From Vermamoeba vermiformis (taxonomy: Eukaryota; Tubulinea; Echinamoebida), in contig JBEWZL010000166.1 of assembly GCA_045837725.1 (NCBI GenBank), positions 62,001-126,000 on the forward strand: a stretch of 64,000 nt of DNA. Direction: 5' to 3'. Positions 1-12,355 of the stretch are shown here, in pieces (position 1 is the first letter of the stretch; the number at the start of each line of letters is the position of its first letter). A model generated the notes under the pieces. That model was not told the origin of the DNA. It made no database searches and was given only the letters and a program-made list of their open reading frames with translations. The translations under genes and the position numbers were made by a program.

Positions 1-1362
1 GTACATATGGCTGCGACTACTTGCTTAGTGTTTGGGGCTACGACCTTGAGTCTTACTTCGGCGACTTAATCGAGCAATTGGAAGCCATCGGATATAAGCG
101 CGCTGTTAATTTGAGATCAGGTAAGCACATATTATTCTTGTTCTATTAGCATATAATATAAAGATCACTCCTGAAATCGAGTTTGAGACGATCGGTTTCT
201 GGATGTCGGTCTAACCGTTATCTACTTAGCTAATTACGACTGGAGAGTATCACCCGATTCGATAAGAGATACCTTTTATGTAGATTTGAAGGTAAGTTGA
301 GATTACGTATGAAGTTAAAACTCACTTGTGGATGCGCAGGCACTAGTTGAGAAAATGAGCGCGGAGAATGGCGGTAAAAGAGTTCAATTGTTGGCACATA
401 GTCTTGGGAACTTGGTTACTATTGATTTCTTGAATACTATGACGAACTCTTGGAAAGAAAAATATATCAAGAACTTCGTATCGGTTTCTGCGCCTTGGGC
501 AGGTAATACTTATAACATATATAGCATTGTAATGATTTTATCAAGTATATTGTACTCATTTCTTCGTTATTTGAATAGGTGCTAGCAAGTCCTTGCGAGA
601 TCTGTTGTCCGGCGACAACATCATTGGCAACACTTGGTATAATCGCTGGTTCGATATCTTCGATAGAATAAGAGTACGTAGCAACACTATAGCATTATAG
701 TATAATTCAATTTATGCCTCAAATTTTGCAATTTTAATTCACTGCGCTTTTGTACTGGCTAAGATCTGACTTCAATTGTAACAGATTGCTCATATGGCGC
801 AAAACTTTGGTGCTATTACGTTCTTATTGCCAACATATAACCTATGGGAAGGCTTTCCTCTAGTCGAGTTCACATCCATCAACCAAACTTTGGATGCGAC
901 GATGATCGACAAGATTTTCGCTCTGACCGGAAATTATCAGCCAAGAATGATATACAATAATATTAAGAACATTCTCGCAAACATTCAGCCGCCCGGTGTA
1001 GATCTGCATTGCATAACCGGATCTGTACGTTGAAATGCGCTGTGGCTTAGCCAGAGAGCCTTATATCGCTTTAATATCATATTGTCACTATTGTATTAAT
1101 ATTCATGTACTAGGGCCTCGAGACTGAAAAGAGATACGTGTACAATACGCCAGAAGCGATGCATACTGAAATGCAAGCCTATTGCGGCAATGGCGATGGA
1201 ACGGTCCCTGAAGAGTCTCTGCGCGTATGTAATACTTGGGCTAATAATGGCGCGAATAAGGGCAAAGTGGTCACGTATAAGGAATTTAATGGACGCGAGC
1301 ATACGGGGATCTTGAACGATAGCGAAGTAATCCAAACCATTTTAGCATTAGTTGACAAATAA
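1..1362 (+). CDS. LCAT/PLA2G15-like lipid acyltransferase or phospholipase, 3' part
   Basis: The gene is cut by the left edge of the window. Six exons join in phase: 1-120, 230-291, 340-502, 579-673, 785-1024 and 1114-1362, giving about 269 residues. An NYDWR motif after the first junction matches the YDWR signature of the lecithin:cholesterol acyltransferase family. The serine hydrolase elbow AHSLG lies in exon 3. In the last exon CGNGDGTVPEES is the usual position of the catalytic Asp, and the His is in REHTGIL. Known members are luminal or secreted enzymes that move or hydrolyse phospholipid acyl chains; the signal peptide would lie upstream of the window. Whether it acts as an LCAT, a PDAT or a lysosomal phospholipase A2 cannot be decided from this fragment. 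Confidence 0.85.
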
Positions 1363-3048
1363 TTTATTCGATGTAATATTTAACCAATATTTAAAAAAAT
1401 GATTCGTTCTTCGTTGATAAATCCACCAAGTTACAAGATTCGATTTTAAAAATATTCTTAAAAATTACCTGTAAGGCCCCGTCATGCTTGAATTGACATC
1501 ACCGTTTATATTTAATGGTCTACAGTAGCGAAACGGATCTTCAGTACCGTTTGGCAAAAGTAAATCTGCTGGTACAACGAGTACTGTTAGGACTCCGACC
1601 GCGTTCTACGTAAGTCTTGATTTTTTCGCAAAGCGGAACAAACAGCCCGCAGGATGACCTAGACGCCGCTAGATGATACGCTTTCCATACGGACCTCCGC
1701 TTGCGGGGCAGCCGCATCAGCTACAAAAAAATCGGAAAAGTTGCCGCATCGGTTTCAATTGCTTACTTGTTCTATTTTGATAATTATCACTTTCGCGTTC
1801 TGAATATATCTTAGTTTCCAATAAGTCGAAATGCACCAATCGGATCGCTTTCAAGTTTTCTATTACCATAAAGAGAAAAATCTTTGCTTTCTTATTTGTA
1901 GCAACACCAAGTACACCACCACAACGTAATTTATTCTTATTGCGTAGCTGATATACAAAACAAGAATGAATTCATTGACGAGTGGATTGGTCAGCTCAAA
2001 AGTTATTCGCGTAGCTTCAGATGCGGATATCGAAGAAGAATGCTGCAGAAAGAACCCAGACTTCTTCCCCGAGTTAATGCCTCTTAAGAGATTATCCTCT
2101 GATAGTTCTGAATCGCCGAAACGAATGCCAACGCCAGAATACACCGGATTTTAATGCGTAGGTTACCTAAACCCAAGTAGGTGCCTCAAATATTCAGGAA
2201 CAGAGGACATAACGCGGAAAAATGATGACGAAGCGAATCGGTTGTAAATTATTGTATATAAAATAGCTGTATTATTGTTGCGAATCCGTTGTGCCACTTT
2301 GTGATTTTCAGCCTTTACGCTGAAGAATAGTTTTCAAATCTATATATGAGCAGTAAGTAAGAGTAAATGTTATATGGAATATTCATTGGTCTATTCGAAA
2401 AACTTTTCGAGCGTAACGGCAAGATCCTCAACTGCGGAACAAAGGACTTGCTTTCCGACCAAACGACAATATTATAGGGCTCAATGCTACAATCGTGCGA
2501 GATTATGCGGAGTAACGCGTACCAACGTACGTGTACACCTGCTAACGAAATTTCTTCAGCGGGCTTTATTTTTAGTAACGCCACATGTCCGAAATTCTTT
2601 CTGCCGGAATTTAGTAGGAAATTGCGTAAATGAAGGAAGAACAATAATTCATTGGTTAAAAACTCACGCGCAGCTCATCCGGTACAATAAGGCGGAATAC
2701 CGCGAGTTCGTACACCACCAATTTAACCAGCAAACATTTCAATCCCATCTAAGGATTGGATTTCGATGCGACAAAACTATTCGGCGGCCATACCGCGAGT
2801 TTAGCAGTTCGCTGGTAGATCTCCAACGAGAATTTGTTATTGAGGATCAAGCATGAATGAAGCTAACATATCCGCTTCAAACATCTAACTACTTCTTTTC
2901 GGCATATTCAGAGATATACTTGATGTGCGTTGCGGTTAATGGGCTAAAGGCACTAATTATTAAAATTTCGTATTTTTAGTAACCCAATCTTTATTAACTC
3001 GCACGCGCAACATCACAGCTCAGTATAATTGAGCAATAGTAATTATAG
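1363..3048. other. Gene-poor stretch with weak coding hints
   Basis: No gene could be built here. A 62-codon plus-strand ORF at 1966-2154, open in frame back to an AG acceptor near 1901, has acidic/Ser-rich composition and may be a last exon. A short ATG ORF at 1515-1609 ends at a GTAAGT but does not join it in phase. The 160-codon ORF at 2374-2856 is Arg/Cys-rich and looks like chance. Other frames of 2400-2870 have short protein-like runs broken by stops, so a decayed gene is possible. Confidence 0.3.
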
Positions 3049-5004
3049 ATGGGGGATAATTTAGGGTCTTTCTCCGTGTTACCCACGGAGATACGTCGCC
3101 TCATCCTTCAAAAGTGGATCTCCGTTGTAAATATTCTCAAGTAAGTCTCGTTTGTTATTTAGCATAAATTTGTTATATTCATATTGTAAATGAGTGTAAT
3201 TCGTTAAAGTAAACCATGGAAAATACCAAATCATTAGGTGGATCGAAAATTAAATTCAAAATTCAAAAAAAACCGATTTAAATTATGATTTATATGTCAT
3301 ATTATTGGCATGCGTTAATGAAAACATTAGGCATCTTTAAATTTATTTCCCAAATTTCTGGTGGTTTTATCGGAGATCAAGGTTGATATACTCCGAGGCT
3401 GCTTGATATCTATTAAGAATATTTATATAGTGCTAAAATAGATTATTAACGCTGGAGATTGCGTTAAATTGGAAAAAAAATCTAATTTTTTGTGTTGCAG
3501 AACTGAGACCACGTCAAGAAGCTGGAGAAAAATGTGCTGGGATGCATTAACGGACATTAATATCAGAATACCGAAGAATACGGAAGCAGCACAAAAAATT
3601 ATGAATAGTGCAGTATTGTCACGCGTCAGAAAATTTAATGTTTATTTGGCTTACAATGGCGAAGCTTCTTTCACTCAATTTTGTCATTTAACGAAGATGA
3701 TATCATTAAAAGAATTGTCTTTTGGAGGAATTGATAGCAACACCGAACAAATTGTTCGAGAAAATGTCAAGGCCATGACGTGGATCCAGTCATTGCAGCT
3801 CCGTTATAATAAGAAGATTACACCTGATATATCGGAAATATTATTGTACCAGACGGGCCTTAGAAAACTTGTCCTAGGCCATGCCTCATCTCTCACATGT
3901 AAGTCAGTTTCAATTCGTCAAAAGTAGTGCCTAACAATAATTTTTTTAGCAATTGCCAGTATTGAGCTATTAACGAAATTAACGGCGCTAAAATTGCCTT
4001 TTTGCGATTCAATAGGCGATATAGAACTACTACGAGTGTTTTTATATTTGACAAACTTGATCACGTTGGATCTGACTTGGTTAAAGAAGATCACCCCAGA
4101 TTCGTTTATGCACATTACAAATTTGACGAATTTGACACTACTCGATATATCAAATTGTTCTATGCTACCTGATAGTGCATTATCAGCATTAGTGCCATTA
4201 ACAAGGCTCGCGCATCTCGATATGAGTTTTTACAACAATTTGACAGACGAAGCAATGCTGCATATTTCCAAATTGACCAATTTAACGAGGATAGTTATTA
4301 CCGAAAAGACATTGACCGATAATGGCTTAGCTAGATTTACAGCGCTAGTCAAAATGAAAGATCTGGATATTTCAATTGGGGCGCATTCTTGCGAGTTCCT
4401 AAGAGCCATGACTAATTTAGAACGGCTTTCGGCGAATTCAATTACCGATGCATTGCCACCAATGCCTAAATTAGAGCGACTAGTATTCAAGTCGTCTACT
4501 ATTAAAGGCGCCTTGCGAGAGTCATTAACAAATTTCGTCAATTTAAAATCGCTGCATTTCCTATATTGCGGTGTCGGAAGAAAAGTATTAAATATTCTTA
4601 CGTCATTCTCGCAGCTGACGAGCATCTATATGTACGGCGCTCGAGTTGAAGGTCAGAAATTTTATCAATTTTATTTTTGGATCGCGTACCAGCTCAATTC
4701 TAACTTCTAATTAACTATAGCTTGCGAATATTTGGCTAAGTGCACTACTCTTAATATCGTGGAATGGAATTGCCGAGAGAATTGGTCAATGCTTTCAAGT
4801 TTAACGAATCTGACTTCGTTACGATTAACTGTTGGTGATACCGATGAAGTCAATTTTGGAGACGAAGACTTTAGAGGATTCGCTACATTAACGAAGCTCA
4901 CTTCAATACATCTAACGGTACGAAATCAATCTCAAAAGGACGTGATCTTGCCGTACTTCGATAAAATGACTCCAAGGCGCGATGTAAGAATAGCAATCAT
5001 ATGA
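3049..5004 (+). CDS. F-box and leucine-rich-repeat protein
   Basis: Four exons join in phase: 3049-3140, 3501-3898, 3950-4651 and 4721-5004, giving 491 residues. The N-terminus reads LPTEIRRLILQKW and continues to a SRSWRKMCWDAL segment, an F-box pattern. The rest is a run of LRRs of the form LTNLTLLDISNCSMLPDSALSAL, typical of the substrate-binding half of SCF ubiquitin-ligase adaptors. By family knowledge it would bind Skp1 through the F-box and a substrate through the LRRs; the substrate is unknown. The first intron (360 nt) is much longer than its neighbours. The start is the first ATG in frame with the F-box. It is one of five F-box genes in the first 28 kb. Confidence 0.8.
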
Positions 5005-5150
5005 AACGGTGTAAATATAAACTAATCAATTACATTGAATGCACAACTTTATTGTCACTTCGAGTATTAGTAACACTATTAAGTCACATCCAGATTCGTA
5101 TTTACAAAAAAATTTAATTGGAAAGCTCTAAGGCGATACAATTAAGAAAA

Positions 5151-6114
5151 TCATTCAATTTGGATCTCATTGGGCTTCTTAGTCTCGGGCTTAGGCAAGT
5201 GCACCTCCAAGACTCCGTTTTCAAACTTGGCCTTAATTTGGGCTGGATCCGCATCTCGAGGAACAGGAATGCGTCTCAAGAAGGAGCCATATCTTCTCTC
5301 TAATCTCACCATCTTCTTATCGTAGCCTTCTTTCTTCTCTGTCTTCTTTTCGCCCTTGATCTCAAGCACACCATCATGTAACGAGATCTTGACGTCTTCT
5401 TTCTTCAAGCCCGGCAATTCGGCATGAACGGTGATCTCTTTATCGGTCTCGGCGACGTCTAATGTGGGATTGAACTTCATTTGGGCCTGCATGGACTTCA
5501 TACTGCGTTCCATGTCTTGAAACGGATCAAATCTGTTGAACAACGAGCGAGTACGAGAGAACGGGTCAAGCATGCTGAACATGTTGTCCATTTGCTTTTG
5601 CATGCGGTTGAACTCGCTCATCCACCATCTATCCGTGTTGTCGAGCGCCCAAAGTTCCGCATCGGATTCAGGTCGCGCAGAAACTTCTCCGCTCATTGGC
5701 TCCTTTGAAACAGCGACTATTGAAATATGAATATTAGTATCTGCAATGAATATATCGTGATGTCCTTAATTTCAAATTTCCGTCTTGAAAAGGAAATAAG
5801 CAATATTTTCAGAAAAAATGCTGATCGGATCGCATCTCGACTGCAAACTAAACTTGATTCTTGAAAATAAGTGCTTTAGTGTGCTTACCTTCTTGAGACT
5901 TATCGTCAGTCTTCTTCTCTTCAGTGGCATATTTTCTTCGTGAGAGTAAGGCCGTACTTCCAAGCGCGGATCTGTTCAAACAAAACGCATTAGTATTTCA
6001 TTCAGAAATATTAAACGAGTATACTATTGCTAATTATACTTACCTTACTTCGTCCTTATTCTTCAAGCCAGATCTAGAAACCTTTGATACTTGTTTGGCT
6101 AAATTGCGCAACAT
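5151..6114 (-). CDS. Small heat-shock protein (Hsp20/alpha-crystallin), probably mitochondrial
   Basis: Three exons on the minus strand (6114-6044, 5971-5889, 5716-5151) give 239 residues. The C-terminal half is an alpha-crystallin domain: VTVHAELPGLKKEDVKI-type strands (here ITVHAELPG), a YGSFLRRIPVP segment and the NGVLEVHLPK strand. Two short upstream exons supply MLRNLAKQVSKVSRSGLKNK and LLSRRKYATEE, an Arg/Lys/Ser-rich stretch without acids that resembles a mitochondrial leader ending at RKYAT. Known members are ATP-independent holdases forming oligomers. A start at 5696 inside exon 3 would give a cytosolic form. The exact phase match of both upstream junctions favours the long form, but organelle targeting remains inference. 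Confidence 0.85.
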
Positions 6115-7083
6115 TTTCTGATAGGGTCTTACAATATATTAAACGATACTACTGCTAGGCAGATGTTGTTATATGTGTTTCAATAGCTACGATGAATTCA
6201 TTCTGCCGCACGCTCAGCCTATTTATGCCTTTCGTTCTCGCAATTTTGGATCTCAATGAAATTTTAATGAAAAATGCGTTGTATTTCAGCGAAACTGGGG
6301 CGTGCCAGTCATATTCAGTCAACCCCATCCATTTGCACGCATCATTCGGTGAAATAGTGGCCAGATTTAACTTTGTACTGAAACGATCCAACGCGAAATT
6401 TACTTGACTGAAATTATTAGAGAACAATTTCAAAATAGCACGCGCGCTGCATAATTTGTGTTAATAGTACGCCGTGTTTATATTGAGGTGAAAATAAAAG
6501 GCGGCTTTATTAATGTAAAGATTCTGCAGCGTTTTGGTAATCATTTTAAAACAACGGAAACAGATCCTCGGCTCTTGTTTTTTCAAATTTAAATTACAGG
6601 CGAAATAAGTATTAGCAAATTGTTTTTGTTTTGGATATTTTTGGCAAATACCGCAAGGTATTGCAGATAAGTTAACAAATCTGCTTTGAAGAAACGTTTA
6701 ACGAACTGACGTTATTAGGAGTACAATTTGCGTGCCGCGTGGTAAGATAATATTGGGATATTTTATACGTACTTAATTTGCTGGGATAAATCCAAATTCC
6801 ATTTTTAATCTGACGTTGAATCTGATCTTCGTAGTCTTTTTGGAATTCACGCATAACAACGTCAGCACATATATATATAACGTCTAATTATTTATTGCGT
6901 GCATGAATAGTTTTAAATCAACTTAGTGTTCTGTGGTCATAACTAAGTCCAACATGGAAAAAATAACTGAAACAAAATTGAATCCGGTCAATGCCGATTT
7001 ACAACAAGTAAATAACCACAATAGACCTACATAACAATAGATATTGTATATTTATATAGTATTGATAGTTGTTAAGCGAAGAT
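6115..7083. other. Intergenic region between divergent genes
   Basis: It lies between the start of the heat-shock gene and the start of the kinase gene and should hold both promoters. Overlapping ORFs at 6192-6407 (+) and 6155-6433 (-) resemble no family. An ATG at 6954 opens 18 codons and then a GTAAAT, but no downstream acceptor keeps its frame, so I did not use it. No clear heat-shock element array was seen. Confidence 0.4.
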
Positions 7084-10000
7084 ATGGAGTCTCAAGCCAA
7101 GATCCCGCACTCATTTTATTTGAACGATTTTCTCGTGCCGGTAGAAGTAAGTTTAAGAATTTTCTAAATATTATGATATTCGATAACCACTATATTTGGA
7201 TTAGCAGCTCGCTAAATAACGGATGTCCAATAATTTGTAAATTCAAAAATATTCCCCAAAAATATGATTTTGGCCAAAATTAACAGTAAATGTAATATTT
7301 ATTATTAGCGATTAATAATAATATGGTCTAGTAATTTAAATTTTTTTGTCTTTATTGCGGAGACGGAGCCTAAAAATAGTTACACATTTAGTGCGGTGTT
7401 TGTCATCATTATATTTGGGGCTTTACTCGTCAAGGCTATCAATGTTCAGTATGCGAAATGTCTACGCATAGGTACGTCGATTAAACTACAAAATCATGAA
7501 CCAGATCCGTTCCGAAAAAACTTAACAAATTTGTTAATTCTGTTATAATAGGCATTGCATCGCTTCCGCGCCTAAAAGTTGCTTGCCTATATCACCTAAA
7601 GCACCACACGTCGAATCTCCTGTTCCAAATGTAAGATCCAGCATTAATCGGAGTATTTTTTAATCGCCGTTCCTGATTTCCTTATTATAGAAAAAGCCAG
7701 TGAAGAAGCCTAAAGTTGAAAAAGAAGCTACAAAGGTAATATAAGCCTTTCTATATTACATTCTAATTTTCAATGCGATCAGATCCGATTCGCGCATAAT
7801 TGGGTCGAAGGAATATTGCCTATGAACAGCGTGTGCCTCGTATGCGATGGTTCTATCAATTTATTCGATGGATTTAATGGCTGCGAATGCACTCGTTGCG
7901 AGAAGACTGTACGTATTGAACAAACATCACTTTTTATCAATTTTATTTTTGTACTGGAAATTTGGCGTACCATTATCTTACTAACGACGCTTTTCTAATC
8001 TATAATACATTATATATTATACTATATGCCATAGACGATAATGTTACCCTAATTTATAGGAACAGATCTTAACTACAAATTAATTACGGATTAGATCTTC
8101 GTTCAGTACTGACCAAATTGTGTTGATTATAGGTGCACAAAGACTGCGCTGAATTAAGTGAAATATGCAAGCCTATTCACAGAAATTTGATTTACGTGCC
8201 CGAAATAGACGATGATTTGGAGCTCGAAACAGCGAGCGATGATTTAATTAAGAAAAAACAGCAAGAAGTTCAAATGAACCCCAAATTAGCGAGAAGAAAG
8301 CCCTTATTAGTCATGATCAACCCTAAGAGCGGTGGTCAAGTTGGAACTGGTACGTAACAATTTTCATGAATTCGAAGACGGATCTAAAATTTTATTTTTA
8401 TAATGGCTCAAGTAATGTATAATATCTAGTACTAATTTTATATATTAGAATTAAAGAGACAATTTTCGAGCTTATTGAGCCCCGAACAAGTATTTGATAT
8501 TAACTCCTTTGGCGGACCAAGTCAAATGTACGTATGAAACCAACAACACTTTAATTTTAAATCTTAATAATTAAAATCAAAATAATATATATATTACAAT
8601 GCATAACTAGTGCGAATGGTTTTTGAGATTCACCAACATTGCAAGGCTCAAATGTTGGGCACTAAGAAAACCTATATTATTCAATTAGAACGTTTTAGTA
8701 GATATTTAATACTAACATATGTTACTATAGTCTACAGAAATTCAGAAAAGTGCGAAATCTGCGAATTTTAGCGTGCGGCGGTGACGGTACAGTAGGCTGG
8801 GTGATGAACGTTTTGGACGATTTGAACTTCAAGCCCTATCCTCCTGTAAGTACAAATACCTATTATTATAACTATACTAGCCACCTTCTATACACCGATA
8901 AGTTTATAATCAGATTCGTTGTAAAGACTTTTAGATCCAGCGGCCAAAAGTTCGGATCTGACACGTGTTTTTTAGGTCGCTATTTTACCGTTAGGAATTG
9001 GAAATGACTTGGCGCAAACATTTAAATGGGGTCCAGGTTACTCAGACGAATCAATTTCAATGCTCTTGCATCAAATTGAAGACGCGACACCTGCCAACTT
9101 GGATCGTTGGAAGTTGACCGTCACGGTTACAGATCCGGTCACTAAAGAACCCGTCAGCAAAACCACTATTATGAATAACTACATGAGTCTAGGTAAACCT
9201 ACATAACATAAAACTTCTTCCCAATAAGGAAACCGTCGTTCGTAAAACGGGTTCCATTTTTATTTTGTGGATTCCAAAAAAGGAAATTTTGCTATTAAGA
9301 CTTTTGCCTAATTTCCTTTTCTAGGAATTGATGCGCAAATTGCGCTAGATTTTCATCATCTGCGACGAGACACGCCTGAATTATGCGCATCGGTCGTCCT
9401 CAACAAATTTTGGTACGCGACTTACGGAGCTAAAGCGTTGTTCACTGGCCTTGAAAACTTGGAAGATTTTATCACATTGATTGTCGATGGCAAACAGGTA
9501 TAGTTTTGATTCTTAAACTAGCAGATCCGGATCCATTTTGACCGCGAAAAAATCAAAAATTCGTTTGACACGTGTCATTGAAAATTAATTATACAAATAG
9601 CGCTAAGAAGTCTTATATTAATTTTCGTTCTTATTGTAGGTCGAATTGCCTGAAGATGTTGAAGGATTAATTGCTGTTAATTTACCGAGCTATGCTGGTG
9701 GTTGTAATTTGTGGGGTGAAGCTGAAGACCCGAAAGTACGTATAATGCCACAAGATTACCATATTAGGCAAAGTACGTAACGATTCCAACATTACCTTAT
9801 TTAGTACAAGAAGTCCGCTATCGATGATAATTTAATCGAAATTTGCGCTTTGCAAGGCGTGTTCCATTTGGTAAGGCTCGCATTGCCTCTTAATAATTCT
9901 ATCCCTATTATTAATCTCAATGCTATAAATAGGGCACTATTCAAATTAAATGGAACAGCGGCATTCGAATCGCACAAGGCCGAGACATTAAAATGATTGT

Positions 10001-10208
10001 AAAGCCCAAAGATCAAGCGCCAATGCAGGTGCGTCCTATCATAATATATATATTGCGTATTAATACTCGTATTTATATATAATAATGTATGACTGTTGTT
10101 AATTTTGTTTGTGACCAGATTGATGGAGAGCCGATGTTGCTGTCAGAAGGCGTGATTGAAATTAAACCGCACAATCAATCAGTCATGTTACGAAAAACTG
10201 AAAAATAA
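7084..10208 (+). CDS. Diacylglycerol kinase, membrane-anchored, epsilon-like
   Basis: Fourteen exons join in phase to 524 residues: 7084-7146, 7363-7475, 7552-7630, 7691-7735, 7783-7908, 8133-8349, 8449-8527, 8731-8845, 8976-9192, 9325-9497, 9640-9735, 9805-9870, 9933-10028, 10119-10208. A hydrophobic segment ([13 protein letters not shown]) near residue 35 is a single membrane anchor. Next comes a C1 zinc-binding domain ([27 protein letters not shown]). The catalytic part begins at [12 protein letters not shown] and has the nucleotide-binding GGDGTVGW, followed by [11 protein letters not shown]. The enzyme phosphorylates diacylglycerol to phosphatidic acid. Order TM-C1-catalytic resembles DGK epsilon, though only one clear C1 is seen. 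The second donor (GTCGAT at 7476) is weak; a GTACGT five bases earlier would break the frame. Confidence 0.9.
9282..9296. repeat. Intronic TTCC-A6-GGAA motif, copy 1
   Basis: In the 132-nt intron between exons 9 and 10 of the kinase gene there is a near-palindromic ATTCCAAAAAAGGAAAT. Upstream, at about 9228-9255, GGAAACCGT and ACGGGTTCC can pair as a stem. Similar sequences lie in two other introns, at 49891-49907 and 54407-54422. Confidence 0.6.
9567..9576. repeat. GACACGTGTC palindrome, copy 1
   Basis: A perfect 10-bp palindrome, extended to TGACACGTGTCA (9566-9577), sits in an intron of the diacylglycerol kinase gene. Confidence 0.7.
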
Positions 10209-10747
10209 GTAAAATGCATATGTTATAATACAATATTAGGCTACGTGCATATTCAATTAACTGACGAAGCCAAGAGCTTGAGCTTCAATAATGTGGATCA
10301 GCTCACCTTCGTAGCTAATCAAACTAATTTAACTGATCTCGGGGACGGCAGGATCCGTTGATATACTAACACTTTCTTTGACAACGAGGCTGGGGAAGGC
10401 GCTGGAGAGAATGGTCAAGTCGCTCACAATCGTAGAGGAGTGCTATGCTGTACAGCGACCGATGCAGTGCCGAGGTTTGTGCAATTTGACCGTAAGTAGC
10501 GCTGTGCGGACCACAATTGAGCACAAAATAAGCAAGTACCGCTGGACCGTACTCCTTTCGCATCTATTGCTTGCAGTTTTTTTACTGGAAATTTTTCTAC
10601 CTTTCAAATTGTAATTGACGTATTATAATAGTTAGTTTGATATTTATTTTGTGCACAAAACAAGATCCGTTTACGAGGAAAATAAGAATTAGGTCACTTT
10701 GTAACGTATTTTAATAGGCCAATTAATCGAATTCAAAACCGAACTCT
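10209..10747. other. Region between convergent genes with coding-like remnants
   Basis: Between two convergent genes. Near 10240-10360 one plus frame reads an LRR-like run (SLSFNNVDQLTFVANQTNL) and then stops. Near 10378-10614 a 78-codon plus ORF ends in a hydrophobic segment, while another plus frame at 10372-10490 also looks codon-like. No start or splice pattern joins them. I read this as possible remnants of an LRR or other gene, not as a working gene. Confidence 0.3.
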
Positions 10748-11765
10748 TTACACGACAACAGAGGCCAAAGCGAGACATGAATCCCACACAGGTCTGTCTG
10801 TATCAACGCAGTACTGTTTGAAATCCTCAAGACCATTGCCATTAGCCTGATTAGGACCAGGATAAATATTCTTTTCGACGTGGATCGGGATCTCGGTCAG
10901 TTGCAAATGTCCGTTAAGCACTCCGTACACCGTGCCTGTGTAGTCTTGACCTTCTTGCAATCTGCGCGGATATATGTTTGGCATGTTAAATGTTATATAG
11001 ACTGGACCCTAATAACAACACGCACGTTAAAAAAAAAATTGACGGATGTAACCGGATCCGATCGCGTACCTTGCGATGGGGCGGGGGATTCTCCGGAGTA
11101 CCATTCGGGATGGTCACCAAAAGCAACTGATCAAAGTCTGGAGCTCTAGTGATAACATCTGGTATAATCTATATCAGAATAATGTTCTCGTGGATGCGGA
11201 TGTACTTACGTGACATGAATAAGTTCGATTCACTGTCTTCGAACAAAAGATAAGCGAGACCGTCAGGTTGAATAACGTTGATCATTTGACCGTAGACAAC
11301 ATCAACGAGATTAATAGTCACTGAGTCGAACATTAATGTAGCAAAGAAACCTTGGTAGAATTGCGTGGTAAAAGACTTGATCTGACCGCTGATGAATTGC
11401 GGCAAAATGAATTCTAAATTGACGTTAATTTTTTAAATATTAAGGATTTAATTAATAAGCCTACCTGGAGCTATGGTAAAGACCGTTTCATTTCCTGATC
11501 GGATCGCTTTACAATAGGCAGCCTTTAGTGCAGGTTGTACGGCGACTTCCGCAACGACAATATATTGATGAGGACACTCGAGTTCACCAAGATGATAGAT
11601 AAAAAAGCTATCACAAGAGGTATCATAATTAGGACTGAAAAAGACGAATCCGTGGCCAGATTGATAATCGCAAGGACCATTAGCGGGAGGGGCTACCATA
11701 TGATGGCCTTTATAGGCATAGCAACTCGTGGCGAGTAGAGCGAATAGCAATAGTCCTCGAAACAT
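10748..11765 (-). CDS. Secreted protein of unknown family
   Basis: Four minus-strand exons (11765-11465, 11413-11210, 11158-11070, 11008-10748) join in phase to 284 residues. The first 17 residues (MFRGLLLFALLATSCYA) are a clear signal peptide. The mature chain has scattered Cys residues, one N-linked glycosylation sequon (NET) at the end of exon 1 and one NGT in exon 3, and no membrane segment or GPI tail. I recognise no domain. It is likely secreted or lysosomal. Its last exon faces the kinase gene, which is transcribed toward it. Confidence 0.75.
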
Positions 11766-12141
11766 CCTATGAATAATTCAGCAGTTAAAACTTCGTAATA
11801 CGCATCGTTGCAATTTGTAAATATTCTTATTATTATATACAATATAACTTATTTATTATAATATAATATAACTTACGCGAACTAGGAAATCGAAATGTGG
11901 TTCTTCTGTGCTGAGCAAGGAGAAAATAGATCTGGTTTGGTGAAAAATTGGCTTAAATCGGTCGGAAATTGTCACCAACCAATCGGACCGTGTTACAGAA
12001 CCTTCTAATACAGGCAACCGTAATAATTATAGCGGGGCTGAGGTAATTTTAGTTTAGAATTTTCTTCGGAGGATTCAAAGTACTTAGAAGGTCAGATCTC
12101 AATTCTGCTTTTTTTCTGGATCAGTAATATACTTTTTAAAT

Positions 12142-12266
12142 GTTGGGTAATGGATCGAAAGTACTATTTGGAAGTGTTGCGTCATTTGACCTCGAGGTGA
12201 ACGCGGATCAATTTCCAAGTTTACTACAAACGCAGAAGACGGATAATAAGTTGCAGATGTTGCAGG
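12142..12266 (+). pseudogene. Fragment copied from the F-box/LRR gene at 14 kb
   Basis: The plus strand reads LGNGSKVLFGSV, a D-L-E-V-N-A-D-Q run and FPSL, which matches exon 2 of the F-box/LRR gene at 14245 onward (LGNGFKVLYTLIWKVL, then AEVNVDQVPNF). DNA similarity also reaches into the flanking intron, where both copies have TCAATTCT followed by a T-rich run and GGATC. There is no F-box, no LRR tail and no start of its own. It ends at a GTAATA where the alignment is lost. I read it as a partial local duplication about 2 kb from its source. Confidence 0.6.
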
Positions 12267-12342
12267 TAATAAATAATTTGATTACTATTTACAAAATAAA
12301 TTAATGGGTTGATTGTACAGGGTTTTGGCGTGTCGGCAACAT

Positions 12343-12352
12343 GACACGTGTC
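12343..12352. repeat. GACACGTGTC palindrome, copy 2
   Basis: A perfect 10-bp palindrome (TGACACGTGTCA at 12342-12353) lies immediately downstream of the SNARE stop codon. Confidence 0.7.
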
Positions 12353-12355
12353 AAA

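Larger units (their letters stand above)
11766..12355. other. Intergenic region around the duplicated LRR fragment
   Basis: It holds the upstream region of the secreted-protein gene, an AT-rich stretch at 11820-11880, the duplicated exon fragment at 12142-12266 and a GACACGTGTC palindrome just after the stop of the SNARE gene. No other gene is seen. Confidence 0.5.

Noticed and set aside
2374-2856. 160-codon plus-strand ORF
   Set aside because: Arg/Cys-rich composition, no domain, no splice context, and an overlapping ORF on the other strand; likely chance.
8611-8700. Possible extra exon of the diacylglycerol kinase
   Set aside because: The exon ending at 8527 joins directly to 8731 in phase, giving the expected [16 protein letters not shown] continuity; the segment between is intron.
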